NCBI RefSeq assembly: GCF_004785955.1
Contig: NZ_ML214300.1
Location: forward strand, 1-64,000
Length of the DNA stretch: 64,000 nt
Direction of reading: 5' to 3'
Source: Halostella litorea
GTDB lineage: Archaea; Halobacteriota; Halobacteria; Halobacteriales; Natronoarchaeaceae
This document shows positions 44,491 through 53,796 of the stretch, piece after piece. The notes beneath the pieces were generated by a model. The model made no database searches, was not told where the DNA came from, and saw only the letters and a list, made by a program, of their open reading frames with translations. The translations under genes and the position numbers were made by a program. Each line of letters begins with the position of its first letter. The stretch's first letter is position 1.

Positions 44491-45731
44491 TCGAGGTCGA
44501 CGGCGTCTCCGTCTCGCTGGGCGGGGCCGAGGTGCTGTCCGACGTCGACGCGGCGGTCGACCGCGGCTCGTTCGTCGGGCTGGTCGGCCCGAACGGCGCG
44601 GGCAAGACGACGCTGCTCCGAACGATGAGCGGGGCACTCGCGCCCGACGCCGGCTCGGTCCGGATCGGCGGGGACGCCGTCCACGACCTGCCCTCGAAGG
44701 CGGCCAGCCGCCGGGTCGCGGTCGTCCCGCAGGAGACCCACCTCGCCTTCGAGTTCGACGTGGAGACGGTCGTCGGGATGGGCCGGCACCCCCACCGCTC
44801 GCGCTTCGGCGGCCCCTCGGAGCGCGACCGCGAGGCCGTCGCCGACGCGATGGAGCGCACCGGCGTCGCGCGGTTCGCGGACCGCTCGGTCGGCGCGGTC
44901 AGCGGCGGCGAGCGCCAGCGCGTCCTGCTGGCCCGCGCCGTCGCACAGGACGCGCCCGCGCTCCTGCTGGACGAACCGACCGCGAGCCTCGACGTGAACC
45001 ACCAGGTCGAGACGCTCGAACTCGTCGCGGACCTGGTCGCCGACGGGAAGACGGCCGTCGCGGCCATCCACGACCTCGACCTCGCGGCCCGCTACTGCGA
45101 CGAACTCGTCATGCTCTCGGACGGCGGCGTCCTCGCGTCCGGCCCGCCGGCGGAGGTGGTGTCGGAGGCCAACCTCGCCGAGGCCTTCGACGCCGACGCC
45201 GTCGTCTCGCGGGACGGCGCGACGGGGAGCCTCTCGGTCACGGCGCTGCCGGACCGCCCGTCGGCGGACGCGACCGTCCACGTCGTCGGCGGCGGGGAGA
45301 CCGGCGCGCGCGCCATCGACGCCCTCGGGGCCGCCGGCTTCGACCGGACGGCCGGGCCGCTCCCGGTCGGCGACGCGGCCGCCGAAACCGCACGCTCCCA
45401 GGGCGTCGACGCGGTGACGACGCCGCCGTTTTCCGCCGTCGACGGGGGGACCGTCGAGGCGGTCCGCGAGCGCGTCGCGGCGGCCGACGTCACGGTCGTC
45501 GCCGACCTCGCTGTCACGCCCGGCAACCGCGACGTGCTGGACGCCGTCGCGGAGGCCGACCGGCCGGTCGTCGTGGAGACCCGGCCCTTCGCGGAGCGCA
45601 ACCGGGCCGGCGACCGCGCCCGGGAGCGCTACGAGCGCCTGCGGCGGCGCGCGACGGTCGTGACGGCCGACGACGTGGCCGCGGCGGCGCGGGAGCTACG
45701 CGGGACGGTGCCGGCGGAGATAGAACAGTGA
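44487..45731 (+). CDS. btuD: BtuD-type ABC transporter ATP-binding protein with C-terminal extension
   Basis: 414 aa from the GTG at 44487. ABC core: Walker [11 protein letters not shown] loop VPQETH, signature SGGERQRV, Walker [10 protein letters not shown]-loop AIHDL. After residue about 255 there is a further 160-residue domain ([41 protein letters not shown]) with a Rossmann-like glycine loop that ordinary BtuD lacks. Haloarchaeal BtuD-type proteins frequently carry such an extension; its role is unknown. Coupled to btuC by a 4-nt overlap. Confidence 0.9.
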   Translation: MIEVDGVSVSLGGAEVLSDVDAAVDRGSFVGLVGPNGAGKTTLLRTMSGALAPDAGSVRIGGDAVHDLPSKAASRRVAVVPQETHLAFEFDVETVVGMGRHPHRSRFGGPSERDREAVADAMERTGVARFADRSVGAVSGGERQRVLLARAVAQDAPALLLDEPTASLDVNHQVETLELVADLVADGKTAVAAIHDLDLAARYCDELVMLSDGGVLASGPPAEVVSEANLAEAFDADAVVSRDGATGSLSVTALPDRPSADATVHVVGGGETGARAIDALGAAGFDRTAGPLPVGDAAAETARSQGVDAVTTPPFSAVDGGTVEAVRERVAAADVTVVADLAVTPGNRDVLDAVAEADRPVVVETRPFAERNRAGDRARERYERLRRRATVVTADDVAAAARELRGTVPAEIEQ

Positions 45732-45752
45732 CGTCGGGGTAAACGGCGCGCG

Positions 45753-46778
45753 CTACTCGTCGTGGCCGGCCTGCCGAACGGACCGCTTCGCGACGGCCGT
45801 CGCGCAGTCGGCCGTCGCCAGCAGCGTCTCGTAGACGACCGCAAGCGCCGCCGGGTCCGCGGCGTCGGCGGCCGCGTCGACGGGGTCGAGGTCCTCCCGG
45901 AACGCGTCGGTGCCCGCGAGCACCTCGTAGGCCGCGGTCCGGCTCTCCGCCGGGTCGTCGTCGAGCGCGGCGGCAACGGCGTCCTCGACGAGCCGTTCCG
46001 CCTCGCGGCTCCGCTCGGCGAGGTTCGAGCCGACGGCCTCGGCGGGCGGGTCGTCCAGCCGGGGCGTCACGGACGCGATCCGCTCCGCGTTCCCGGCGAC
46101 GCGGCGTAGCTGAGCCGCGGCGGCGTACCTGTCGAACGTCTGCCAGCGGGGGCCGTCGGACGCGGCCGGGCGGTCGTACCCGTCCAGCGAGCGCTCGAAC
46201 TGCCGGGCGACGAGCAGGAACTGGCGGGTCACGCCCGGCCCCGAGAGGACCGTCTCGGCGAGTTCGGCGTCGGCCTCGACGGCCGACCGGACCGCGTCGC
46301 GGTGCATCGAGAGCGCGACGTGCTGGAGGTTCAGGACGGTCTGGGAGAGCGACACCTTCGACGGGTTGAGCACGTTCCGGAACCCGACCTGGTCGGCGGC
46401 CCTGTCGTCGACCTCCAGCCCGGTCAGGTCCGTGCCGGCGGCGGCGAGCGCCCGCCGCTGCTCCGGGTCGAACCCGTCCTCGCCCTCCGCGACGACGCGG
46501 AACCGGTCGCTGCCCGCGGCGTACAGCTGGCGGACGGTCCGGGTGAGGTCCGTCGTCGAGAGGTCGCCGCCGGGGACGACGCGCTCGTCTCCCCCGTCCT
46601 CGCGGGGGCCGACGCGGACGACGAGCGAGCCGTCGTCGCTGGGGTAGAGGTTGACCTCCCGCCCCGTTTCGAGGCCGTGGGCGGTCGCCCACTCCTTCGG
46701 GAGCGACACGGTGAACGTCGAGTTCCCGGCGATCTGTACCTTCCGCGTCACCGGGGACTCGTCGATCGAACTGGTCAC
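45753..46778 (-). CDS. AbrB-like / PhoU-domain phosphate regulator
   Basis: 341 aa from a GTG start. Residues 9-45 form a swapped-hairpin AbrB/SpoVT-like DNA-binding domain (TRKVQIAGNSTFTVSLPKEWA). Residues about 110-330 are helical PhoU repeats (LQHVALSMHRDAVRSAVEADA; FERSLDGYDRP). Haloarchaea have this fused form at the end of pst operons, where it probably controls phosphate transport and its own operon. It lies 54 nt downstream of pstB on the same strand. DNA binding is inferred from fold similarity. Confidence 0.85.
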   Translation of the reverse strand: MTSSIDESPVTRKVQIAGNSTFTVSLPKEWATAHGLETGREVNLYPSDDGSLVVRVGPREDGGDERVVPGGDLSTTDLTRTVRQLYAAGSDRFRVVAEGEDGFDPEQRRALAAAGTDLTGLEVDDRAADQVGFRNVLNPSKVSLSQTVLNLQHVALSMHRDAVRSAVEADAELAETVLSGPGVTRQFLLVARQFERSLDGYDRPAASDGPRWQTFDRYAAAAQLRRVAGNAERIASVTPRLDDPPAEAVGSNLAERSREAERLVEDAVAAALDDDPAESRTAAYEVLAGTDAFREDLDPVDAAADAADPAALAVVYETLLATADCATAVAKRSVRQAGHDE

Positions 46779-46832
46779 GGTACGACCCTCCCGCGCCGGC
46801 GGCCGGCCGGCGGACTGTGTGCCATCATCGCC

Positions 46833-47726
46833 TCACCCGAACTTGCCGGTGATGTAGTCCTCGACGCGCTGGTGTTCGGGGTTCTCGAAGACGGTGTTCG
46901 TATCGTCGAACTCGACGAGTTCGCCCCCGGTGAGGAACACGGCCGTCTTGTCAGAGATGCGCGCGGCCTGTTGCATGTTGTGCGTGACGATGACCACCGT
47001 GTACTCCTCGGCGAGTTCCGTGATGAGGTCCTCGACTTTCGAGGTGGCGACGGGGTCGAGCGCGCTCGCCGGCTCGTCCATCAGCAACACGTCGGGGTCG
47101 ACGGCGATGGCGCGGGCGATACAGAGGCGCTGCTGCTGGCCGCCCGACAGGTCGAGCGCGCTCTCGTCCAGCCGGTCGTTCACCTCGTCCCACAGCGCGG
47201 CACCCTTCAGCGCCTCCTCGACCGTCTCGTCTACGTTCTCCGTCTTGCCCTGGACGCGGAGGCCGTAGGCGACGTTGTCGTAGATGCTCTTCGGGAACGG
47301 GTTGGGGTGTTGGAACACCATGCCGATGCGCCGCCGGAGCGCGACCGGGTCGACGTCGTCGGCGTAGATGTCGTCGCCCCCGAACCGCAGTTCGCCCTCG
47401 ATGCGGGCGGAGTCGACCAGGTCGTTCATGCGGTTGATACACCGCAGGAACGTCGACTTCCCGCAGCCCGACGGCCCGATGATCGCCGTCACGCGCTCCG
47501 ACGGAATGGCGATGTCCACGTCCTGCAGGGCCTGCTCGCTCCCGTAGAACACGTCCAGGTCACGGGACTCGATCACCGTCTCGGAGGGCCCGGACCGCTC
47601 CGGGGCCGCGCTCGCGTCGACCGATGTCTCTATGAGCGGCTCGCCGTCGCTTGCGCTACCGTCGCTGCTCTCGTCGTCCCGAACGATGCTCCCCGCCTCG
47701 TCTTCAGCTGATACTTCCTTTGACAT
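46833..47726 (-). CDS. pstB: phosphate ABC transporter ATP-binding protein
   Basis: 297 aa. Walker [21 protein letters not shown] (PstB-specific), Q loop [13 protein letters not shown], signature [14 protein letters not shown], Walker [13 protein letters not shown]. These are exact PstB marks. The first 55 residues are acidic and disordered ([20 protein letters not shown]) and are extra compared with bacterial PstB. The start at 47726 is 3 nt past the pstA stop, so the gene belongs to the pst operon. The frame continuing upstream belongs to a shadow. Confidence 0.95.
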   Translation of the reverse strand: MSKEVSAEDEAGSIVRDDESSDGSASDGEPLIETSVDASAAPERSGPSETVIESRDLDVFYGSEQALQDVDIAIPSERVTAIIGPSGCGKSTFLRCINRMNDLVDSARIEGELRFGGDDIYADDVDPVALRRRIGMVFQHPNPFPKSIYDNVAYGLRVQGKTENVDETVEEALKGAALWDEVNDRLDESALDLSGGQQQRLCIARAIAVDPDVLLMDEPASALDPVATSKVEDLITELAEEYTVVIVTHNMQQAARISDKTAVFLTGGELVEFDDTNTVFENPEHQRVEDYITGKFG

Positions 47727-47728
47727 TG

Positions 47729-49456
47729 TTAACCGTCTCGCTGGTACCTGTTGCGGATCAGTATCGCGGTCCCGTTCATGATGAGCAGGACGAGCAGCAG
47801 CGTCACGACCCCGGCCGCGAGCACGCCGAAGCGGAAGGCCTCGTTGAACTCCGAGGACCAGCCGTAGATCTGGCGCGGCATCGCGCTGAACTTCGCGAAG
47901 AACCCGTCCGGCGGGAGCCGGACGCTCTGGGCGGCCCCGATCATCAGCAGGGGCGCGGTCTCGCCGATCGCGCGGCCGAGCGCGAGGATCGTCCCAGTGA
48001 GGATACCGGGCAGCGCCTCCGGCAGGACGACGTTGCGGGTCGTCTGCCACCGGGTCGCGCCCATCCCGTACGACGCCTTCCGCATGGAGTCGGGCACCGA
48101 ACGGATGGCCTCCTGAGCCGAGATGATGATGATGGGCAGGATCAGCAGGCCGACGGTGAGGCCGCCGACGATGACGATGCCTGCCTCGAGCCCGATCCCC
48201 TTCACGAACAGCGCCAGGCCGAGCAGCCCGTAGACGACCGACGGAACGCCGGCGAGGTTCCCGATGTTGATCTCGATCAGGTCGACGACCCGCCCGGCGA
48301 TGCCCTTCTCCGGCGCGTACTCCTCCAGGTAGATGGCCGCGCCGACGCCGACCGGGAACACGCTGACGATGATGACGACCAGCATCAGGACCGACCCGAC
48401 GAGCGGCGGGTAGATGCCTGCCTCCCTGGGACGGAAGCGTGACGTGGCGTTCGTCAGGAAGCCCCAGTCCAGCCACGTGGTCGGGCCGGCGAAGCCGAAC
48501 GCGTCGACGGCCGCCGCGCCGAGTAACGCCCCCGCGACCAGCACGACCGGGAACAACAGGCCCGTCATCCCCTTGCGCCGCCTGACGACGCCCTCAAGGT
48601 AGACGCCGGTCGGGACCAGCGTCGACGTGGCGATGACGACCCAGTTCTCGGCGTTCAGGTTGAGCAGCGGCGCGACGGCGACCGCCCCGACCGCGACGAC
48701 TGCGACCGAGACGGCGACCGTCTCGACGAGTCCCCGGCCGTCCTCGCGGCGCGTTTCGACGAACCTGCCGAAGGCGGCCGCGGCGGGAACCGTCAGCGTA
48801 AGCACGAGGAGGATCCAGCCGACCGGCAGCATCGGCAACAGCGCGAGCAGGTCTGTCATCGAGGGTACCAACGCCGGCGTGGTCACGTCGATCGTGAACA
48901 GTTCGGTCCCGGTAAACGGCGTCGTCGCGGTGAAGTCGATCGCGAACGACGGGACACCGAACACCCCGACGATCGGGGCGAAGATGGTCACGAACAGCCG
49001 CTGGACCGCGGCTTCGGGGCGGTACCGGCGGTGCGCGCGGATGACGCCGACGCCGACGAGCAGGCCGAGGACGATCCCGAGCCACTCGAGCGGCGTGATG
49101 ATCTCCACGAACAACACGATCAGGCCGCCGCCGGCCACCAGCCCCACGATCGGGATGCCGGTGCTCGCGTACGCGACCGACCCGGCCGCGGGGTCGCGGA
49201 CGTAGAAGTAGCCGGCGAGCAGCAGGACCGGCAACACGAACGTCAGCAGGAACGTCAGGTGCCAGCCGGGGTCCGCGGACAGCGGCTCAAGCGCGTCGTT
49301 GAACACGTACAGCAGCATGAACGCGACCATCGCCAGGCCGAACACCGTCGAGGCGAGCGTCAGCGCCTCGAAGACGACCCCGCGGACCCGGCTCACCGTC
49401 GCCTGGGTCGACGAGATCCCGGTGCCCGTCCCGTCCGGCGCGTCTTCGGTCGCCAT
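47729..49456 (-). CDS. pstA: phosphate ABC transporter permease PstA, long form
   Basis: 575 aa. The C-terminal 300 residues are a PstA permease: [42 protein letters not shown], the ABC coupling region [23 protein letters not shown], and [17 protein letters not shown]. The first 270 residues add six or seven extra helices not found in bacterial PstA. The extension is characteristic of haloarchaeal PstA and its purpose is unknown. Transcribed between pstC and pstB, 19 nt after pstC. Confidence 0.93.
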   Translation of the reverse strand: MATEDAPDGTGTGISSTQATVSRVRGVVFEALTLASTVFGLAMVAFMLLYVFNDALEPLSADPGWHLTFLLTFVLPVLLLAGYFYVRDPAAGSVAYASTGIPIVGLVAGGGLIVLFVEIITPLEWLGIVLGLLVGVGVIRAHRRYRPEAAVQRLFVTIFAPIVGVFGVPSFAIDFTATTPFTGTELFTIDVTTPALVPSMTDLLALLPMLPVGWILLVLTLTVPAAAAFGRFVETRREDGRGLVETVAVSVAVVAVGAVAVAPLLNLNAENWVVIATSTLVPTGVYLEGVVRRRKGMTGLLFPVVLVAGALLGAAAVDAFGFAGPTTWLDWGFLTNATSRFRPREAGIYPPLVGSVLMLVVIIVSVFPVGVGAAIYLEEYAPEKGIAGRVVDLIEINIGNLAGVPSVVYGLLGLALFVKGIGLEAGIVIVGGLTVGLLILPIIIISAQEAIRSVPDSMRKASYGMGATRWQTTRNVVLPEALPGILTGTILALGRAIGETAPLLMIGAAQSVRLPPDGFFAKFSAMPRQIYGWSSEFNEAFRFGVLAAGVVTLLLVLLIMNGTAILIRNRYQRDG

Positions 49457-49475
49457 CAGGCGATCACCCCGTCGG

Positions 49476-50411
49476 TCATTGGTACTCCTCCCTGTATCGT
49501 TCCGAGATGCGGTTGCTGAGGTAGTTCATGAGGAAGGTGATCGCAAACAGCGTCAGGCCGAGCGCGAACATGCTCTTGTACGTCGGGGACTGCGCGCCGA
49601 CGTCGCTCGTGACGGCCTGGACCATCGCGGAGGTCATCGTCTGTCCGGACTCGGTGAGGCTCGCGGTCGGGTTCGTCAGGTCGAGCATCTTCGGCCTGAG
49701 CCCCATCGCCATCACGACGATCATCGTCTCGCCGATCGCCCGCGACAGCGCGAGGATGAACGAGGCGAAGATCCCGGAGACAGCAGCGGGGATGACCACG
49801 CCGGTCGATACGTCGTACTTCGTGCCACCGAGGGCGTACCCTGCCTCCCGAAGCGCGTCGGGGACGGCGCTCATGGCGTCCTCGCTGAGGCTCGACACCA
49901 TCGGAATGATCATCACGCCGACCATGATCGAGGCGCTCAACACGTTGAACGTACCCAGCTCGATCCCGAGCGTCCGGAGGAACGGAGTGAGATACACGAG
50001 CGCGAGGTAGCCGTACACGACGGTCGGGATCCCGGCGAGTATCTCCAGCCCCGGCTTCAGCACGGCCCGGGCGCGGTCGCTGGCGTACTCGCTCAAGTAG
50101 ACGGCCGCGCCGACCCCGACCGGCACCGCGATGACCGCGGCGACGGCGGTCACGAGCACCGTGCCCGTGACGAGCGGGAGCACGCCGAACTGCTCCCGGT
50201 TGGTGATCCAGGTGGTTCCGGTGAAGAACTCGACGGGATGGACCATCTCGAAAAACTGCACCGCATCGACGGCCAGCGCCACGACGATACTAACGGTTAC
50301 GAACACGGACAGCGCCGCACAGAGAAACAGGATCCAGCGGTACAGCCGCTCCCGGACCACGCGCCGCTGCTGGCCCCCGGTCAACTGCAAACGGCTCGAT
50401 TCGTTGCTCAT
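49476..50411 (-). CDS. pstC: phosphate ABC transporter permease PstC
   Basis: 311 aa with six or seven membrane helices. VGVGAAVYLSEYASDRAR, LEILAGIPTVVYGYLALVYLTP and REAGYALGGTKYDVSTGVVIPAAVSGI plus ALSRAIGETMIVVMA are PstC signatures. It pairs with PstA to form the phosphate channel. It begins 38 nt downstream of pstS. Length is normal. Start ATG. Confidence 0.95.
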   Translation of the reverse strand: MSNESSRLQLTGGQQRRVVRERLYRWILFLCAALSVFVTVSIVVALAVDAVQFFEMVHPVEFFTGTTWITNREQFGVLPLVTGTVLVTAVAAVIAVPVGVGAAVYLSEYASDRARAVLKPGLEILAGIPTVVYGYLALVYLTPFLRTLGIELGTFNVLSASIMVGVMIIPMVSSLSEDAMSAVPDALREAGYALGGTKYDVSTGVVIPAAVSGIFASFILALSRAIGETMIVVMAMGLRPKMLDLTNPTASLTESGQTMTSAMVQAVTSDVGAQSPTYKSMFALGLTLFAITFLMNYLSNRISERYREEYQ

Positions 50412-50449
50412 TGGTTGAAAGTTCGAACGGGCTCCGTGGGACGGAGCTG

Positions 50450-51511
50450 TTAGTTACCCGCGATCTCGTCGAGCTTGCTGAGGTTGTCGTCGCGCATCTG
50501 CTGGCTGGACGGGACGTAACCGATCTCCTGAACGATGTCGGTCTCGGCCTGCTCCAGGTAGAAGCTGAGGAACTCGTAGACCTGCTCCTTGTTCTGAATG
50601 GACGACTGGGCCGGGTAGATGAACAGCGGGCGGGCCATCGGGTAGGAGCCGTCCTTCGCGTTCGCGAGGCTCGGCTCGGTGGGCTCGTCGCCCTCCTCGG
50701 CCGCGATGTTGACCGCCTTCACGGCGTCGGAGTTCTGGTTGTAGTAGGCGTACCCGAAGTAACCCATCGCGTACTGGCTGTCCTGGATACCCTGCACGAT
50801 GAGGTTGTCCTCCTCCGTGGGCTCGTGCTGGGCCGTGTGGTTGTAGTCCGGACCGATGACGTTCTCGTTGAACCAGTCGTACGTGCCGGAGGTCGAGGCC
50901 GGACCGAACAGTTCGAGGTCCTCGTCGGGCCACTCGTCGCGGACGTCGGACCACTGCTGTGCACCGTCCTCGCGCCAGATCTGGGACAGCTCGTCGAAGG
51001 TCATGCTGTCGACCCAGTCGGCGTCGTTGTTGACGGCCATCGTCAGCGCGTCGCCGGCGATGTGGAACTCGACCGGCTCGACGCCGTTGCTCTGACAGTT
51101 CTCCGTCTCGGCGTCCTTGATCGGGCGCGACGCGCCGTTGATGTCGGAGTTGCCCGGGCAGAAGTGGTTCTCGAACCCGCCGCCGCTCCCCGTGGAGTCC
51201 ACCGTGACGTTGACCTCCGGGTGGTCCTCCATGAACAGCTCCGCCATCGCGTCGGAGATGGGGAACACCGTGCTGCTCCCGGTGATGACGACGTCACCGG
51301 ACAGGCTACCGCCACCGCCGCCACCGCCGTTTCCGTCGTCGTCACCGCCGCCACCGCCGCCGCCGCCACCGCCGCCGCCATCGTTACTGTCGTTGTTGGC
51401 GTCGGTTTCCTCCGTACAGCCCGCGATTGCCAGGGCGCTGGCGGAGCCGGTCGCCGCCAGGAAGTCTCTCCGCGATACCGAATCGAGCGGACGCGTCAAG
51501 TCGGGCGTCAT
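50450..51511 (-). CDS. pstS: phosphate-binding lipoprotein PstS
   Basis: 353 aa. Tat signal with lipobox (SVSRRDFLAATGSASALAIAGC). A Gly-run linker of about 40 residues (two blocks of 12 and 7 glycines) precedes the binding fold: VVITGSSTVFPISDAMAEL, VNVTVDSTGSGGGFE and NGASRPIKDAE carry the phosphate-contacting Ser/Thr/Asp residues. It captures inorganic phosphate outside the cell for PstCAB. First gene of the operon; its TATA-like box is about 33 nt upstream. The glycine linker is encoded by a GGT/GGC tandem tract. Confidence 0.95.
   Translation of the reverse strand: MTPDLTRPLDSVSRRDFLAATGSASALAIAGCTEETDANNDSNDGGGGGGGGGGGGDDDGNGGGGGGGSLSGDVVITGSSTVFPISDAMAELFMEDHPEVNVTVDSTGSGGGFENHFCPGNSDINGASRPIKDAETENCQSNGVEPVEFHIAGDALTMAVNNDADWVDSMTFDELSQIWREDGAQQWSDVRDEWPDEDLELFGPASTSGTYDWFNENVIGPDYNHTAQHEPTEEDNLIVQGIQDSQYAMGYFGYAYYNQNSDAVKAVNIAAEEGDEPTEPSLANAKDGSYPMARPLFIYPAQSSIQNKEQVYEFLSFYLEQAETDIVQEIGYVPSSQQMRDDNLSKLDEIAGN
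51304..51386. repeat. GGC/GGT-type trinucleotide tract encoding poly-Gly
   Basis: On the plus strand this is a run of CCACCGCCG-type units, interrupted once by a TCGTCGTC segment. It encodes the poly-glycine spacer of PstS on the minus strand. Such tandem trinucleotides can change length by slippage. Confidence 0.8.
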
Positions 51512-51544
51512 CGATTAATCGGGGGTAGCAGTAGTTAAAGTAGT

Positions 51545-51552
51545 CTTATATG
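51545..51552 (-). promoter_or_regulatory. TATA-like box of pstS
   Basis: CATATAAG on the minus strand, 33 nt before the pstS ATG. The palindrome ACCCGCGGGT lies just upstream and may be an activator or repressor site. Confidence 0.5.
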
Positions 51553-52257
51553 AGGGGTACGGGTCGCTACCCGCGGGTGGGTAACGGGGGTTACTGATAC
51601 AGTCGGGACTATAGCATACATGCCCAATATGTAGGGTATATATCGGTACATACCCGGGGCGGCGTCCGAACATGAGTACGGGAGCTGGCAAGAAGAAACC
51701 GCGGGACGGTGGAGCCGTCGACCAGCAATCAGCCGACCCGGTGAGGTGTCCCGTCGATATCGACGAAGCCGAGAACTCACCGTGGAACCGCCAGCAGTCG
51801 AGCAACGAGCGGTCCCGGATGTCCGCGGCGGCCTACGTTACCGGCACGAACGGGGACCGATCGCCCATACTTCGGATCCCGGCTCGGAGATCAAATAACG
51901 ACGGTCCTCGGAGCCGCTTTCGGGGCTACGGGACTTCGTCTCCTTCCGCACCCCGACCCCCGGATCACGCCTGTGGTCGGCGATCCACCGGAACTGGCGA
52001 GTTTAGTCCAGGCCGTGCGATCCGACGCGCCAAGCCCGTGGGAGTTCGGGAACACGTTTCTATATAGATCCTCGGACCGTCACGCGCCGTCCGGCGGCAC
52101 CCGAGACACGTTCGCCGCGCGCGAGGCCGCCGGCCGACGTCGTCCCTGTCTTCGCCCCCGGGTCGGCGGCGGTCGTCGGTTGAAATTAGTCGACCCGACG
52201 GGGGACTAACCGGTATCGGTTACGCCGGACGTCGCGAGGGTTGACGCCGACCACGGG

Positions 52258-52265
52258 TATTTATT
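52258..52265 (+). promoter_or_regulatory. TATA-like box of the formate dehydrogenase operon
   Basis: TATTTATT about 37 nt before the ATG at 52303, suggesting a short leader of roughly 10 to 15 nt. Confidence 0.5.
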
Positions 52266-52302
52266 GGTTGGAATCGGATGGTTGGGTTGGACACGGTAGT
52301 AG

Positions 52303-53796
52303 ATGACAATCATCACATCGGGGCGAGACCCCGTGGTTCGGATCGCCGACCGCGATCCGACGGAAACGCTGCAAGCCGTACCGAACACCGACCTCCCAGT
52401 GGCGGCAGTCGGCTCGACGGGGGTCGGGGCAGTCGAGCCGCTCGTGCTGGTGACCCACGACGGTCGGACCGCCGCCCACGCGCGCTGCACGCCCGACCGC
52501 GCCGCGGACGTGGTCGCCGCGGCGGCCGACGACCCCGACGGGATCGCGGACGGTGCCGACGCCGTCGTCGAACACGAGCCCGGACGACCCCGGCTCCCGG
52601 CGCTCGACCTCTCGGGCCTCGACGCGGGCGACCGGCGCGTCCTTGGCGCGTGCGGGTGGCGACGGCCGACCGAACCGGCCGACCACGAGGCCGCCGGCGG
52701 GTTCGCCGAGCACGAGGCGACCGCCGTCCGGGACGCCGCCGCGGACCTCCGCGGCAGAGGGTGGGGCGACTGGTGTCGCGACCGCCCGCTTGGCGGGACG
52801 TGGGACGCCGCCCGCGCGGCCGACGGCGACCCCTGCGTCGTCGTCAACGGCCACGGCAACCCCGCCGACGCGCTGCTGCTCGCCAGCGCGCCCTTCGAGG
52901 TTCTGGAGGGGGCGCAGGCGGCCGCCCGCGCCGTCGGTGGCGACCGCGTGGTCGTGTACGCGTCGAGCGACGACGCCCGCGCGGTCGAGGCGGTCCGCGA
53001 GGCCGCCGAGCGCTACCCGGACCCGGCGGCGAGCGTCGACGTGGTCGCCGGGCCGCCGGAGTACCGCGCGGCCGAGCCGACGATGGCGCTCGAAGCGATC
53101 GAGGGGAACCACCGGCTGGAGGCGCGGCTCCGCCCGCCCGGCCCCGAAAAGGAGGGGCTCCACGGCTGCCCGACGCTGGTTCACACGCCGCGGACGCTGG
53201 CCTACCTCGCGGTGGCGCTCCGCGAGGGCGGGCCGGCCGACACGCGCGCCGTGACCGTGACGGGCGACGTCGACGCGCCCGCGACGGTCGAACTGCCCGA
53301 GTCGGAGACGCTCGCCGCCGCGGTCGACGCCGCGACCGTGGACGGCGAGTTCAAGGCCGCCTGCGTCGGCGGGCGGTTCGGCGGCGTCACGCGGTCGCTC
53401 GACGTCGCGCACGCGCCCGAGGACCTCGCGGAGGCGGGCCTCGGCACCGAAGGCGTCGTGCAGGTGCTCGCCGAGGACCGCTGCATCGTCGAGTTCGTCG
53501 GGAAGCGCGCGCAGTTCGCGTCCGAGACGAACTGCGGCCGCTGTGTCCCCTGTCGCGAGGGGACGACCCAGCTCGCCGAGCGGCTCCGCGACGTCTACGA
53601 CCGGAACTACGACGCCGCGGGGATCGAGGAGCTCGTCCGCGTGATGGAGCGGTCGAGCATCTGCGCGTTCGGGGAGGACGCGGGCCGGCCCGCCCGGACC
53701 GCGATGGCGGCGTTCGAATCGGAGTTCGAGGCCCACGCCCGCGGGCGCTGTCCGGCGGGTCGTTGCATGGAGACCACGGAGGGGATCGCACAATGA
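52303..53796 (+). CDS. NuoF-like iron-sulfur subunit of a formate dehydrogenase complex
   Basis: 497 aa. The C-terminus has the NuoF [4Fe-4S] pattern TNCGRCVPCREGT plus SSICAFGEDAG (Cys411, 414, 417, 454), and GCPTLVHTPRTLA matches NuoF. The upstream FMN/NADH part is recognisable but altered: the GRGGAGFPTG-type loop reads GRGWGDWCRDRPLGGTW (151-167), and the NADEGEPG-type acidic motif reads NGHGNPAD (182-189). NAD(H) or FMN binding is therefore doubtful. First gene of the operon; the stop overlaps the next ATG by 4 nt. Confidence 0.85.
   Translation: MTIITSGRDPVVRIADRDPTETLQAVPNTDLPVAAVGSTGVGAVEPLVLVTHDGRTAAHARCTPDRAADVVAAAADDPDGIADGADAVVEHEPGRPRLPALDLSGLDAGDRRVLGACGWRRPTEPADHEAAGGFAEHEATAVRDAAADLRGRGWGDWCRDRPLGGTWDAARAADGDPCVVVNGHGNPADALLLASAPFEVLEGAQAAARAVGGDRVVVYASSDDARAVEAVREAAERYPDPAASVDVVAGPPEYRAAEPTMALEAIEGNHRLEARLRPPGPEKEGLHGCPTLVHTPRTLAYLAVALREGGPADTRAVTVTGDVDAPATVELPESETLAAAVDAATVDGEFKAACVGGRFGGVTRSLDVAHAPEDLAEAGLGTEGVVQVLAEDRCIVEFVGKRAQFASETNCGRCVPCREGTTQLAERLRDVYDRNYDAAGIEELVRVMERSSICAFGEDAGRPARTAMAAFESEFEAHARGRCPAGRCMETTEGIAQ

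Larger units (their letters stand above)
51512..52302. other. 791-nt intergenic region between pstS and the formate dehydrogenase operon
   Basis: The left 150 nt hold the pstS promoter, several short palindromes (ACCCGCGGGT at 51569-51578, GGGTAT...ATACCC around 51627) and AT-rich patches. The middle contains only basic, low-acidity frames that do not look like haloarchaeal proteins. The right end holds a TATA-like TATTTATT before the first formate dehydrogenase gene. A small RNA cannot be excluded, but nothing supports one. Confidence 0.5.

Noticed and set aside
51304-51386. CRISPR-like repeat
   Set aside because: It is a trinucleotide run coding for poly-glycine, not spaced direct repeats.
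51672-52067. 131-codon plus-strand frame between pstS and the formate dehydrogenase operon
   Set aside because: Basic and Ser/Pro-rich, not acidic like true genes here, and no promoter or family match.
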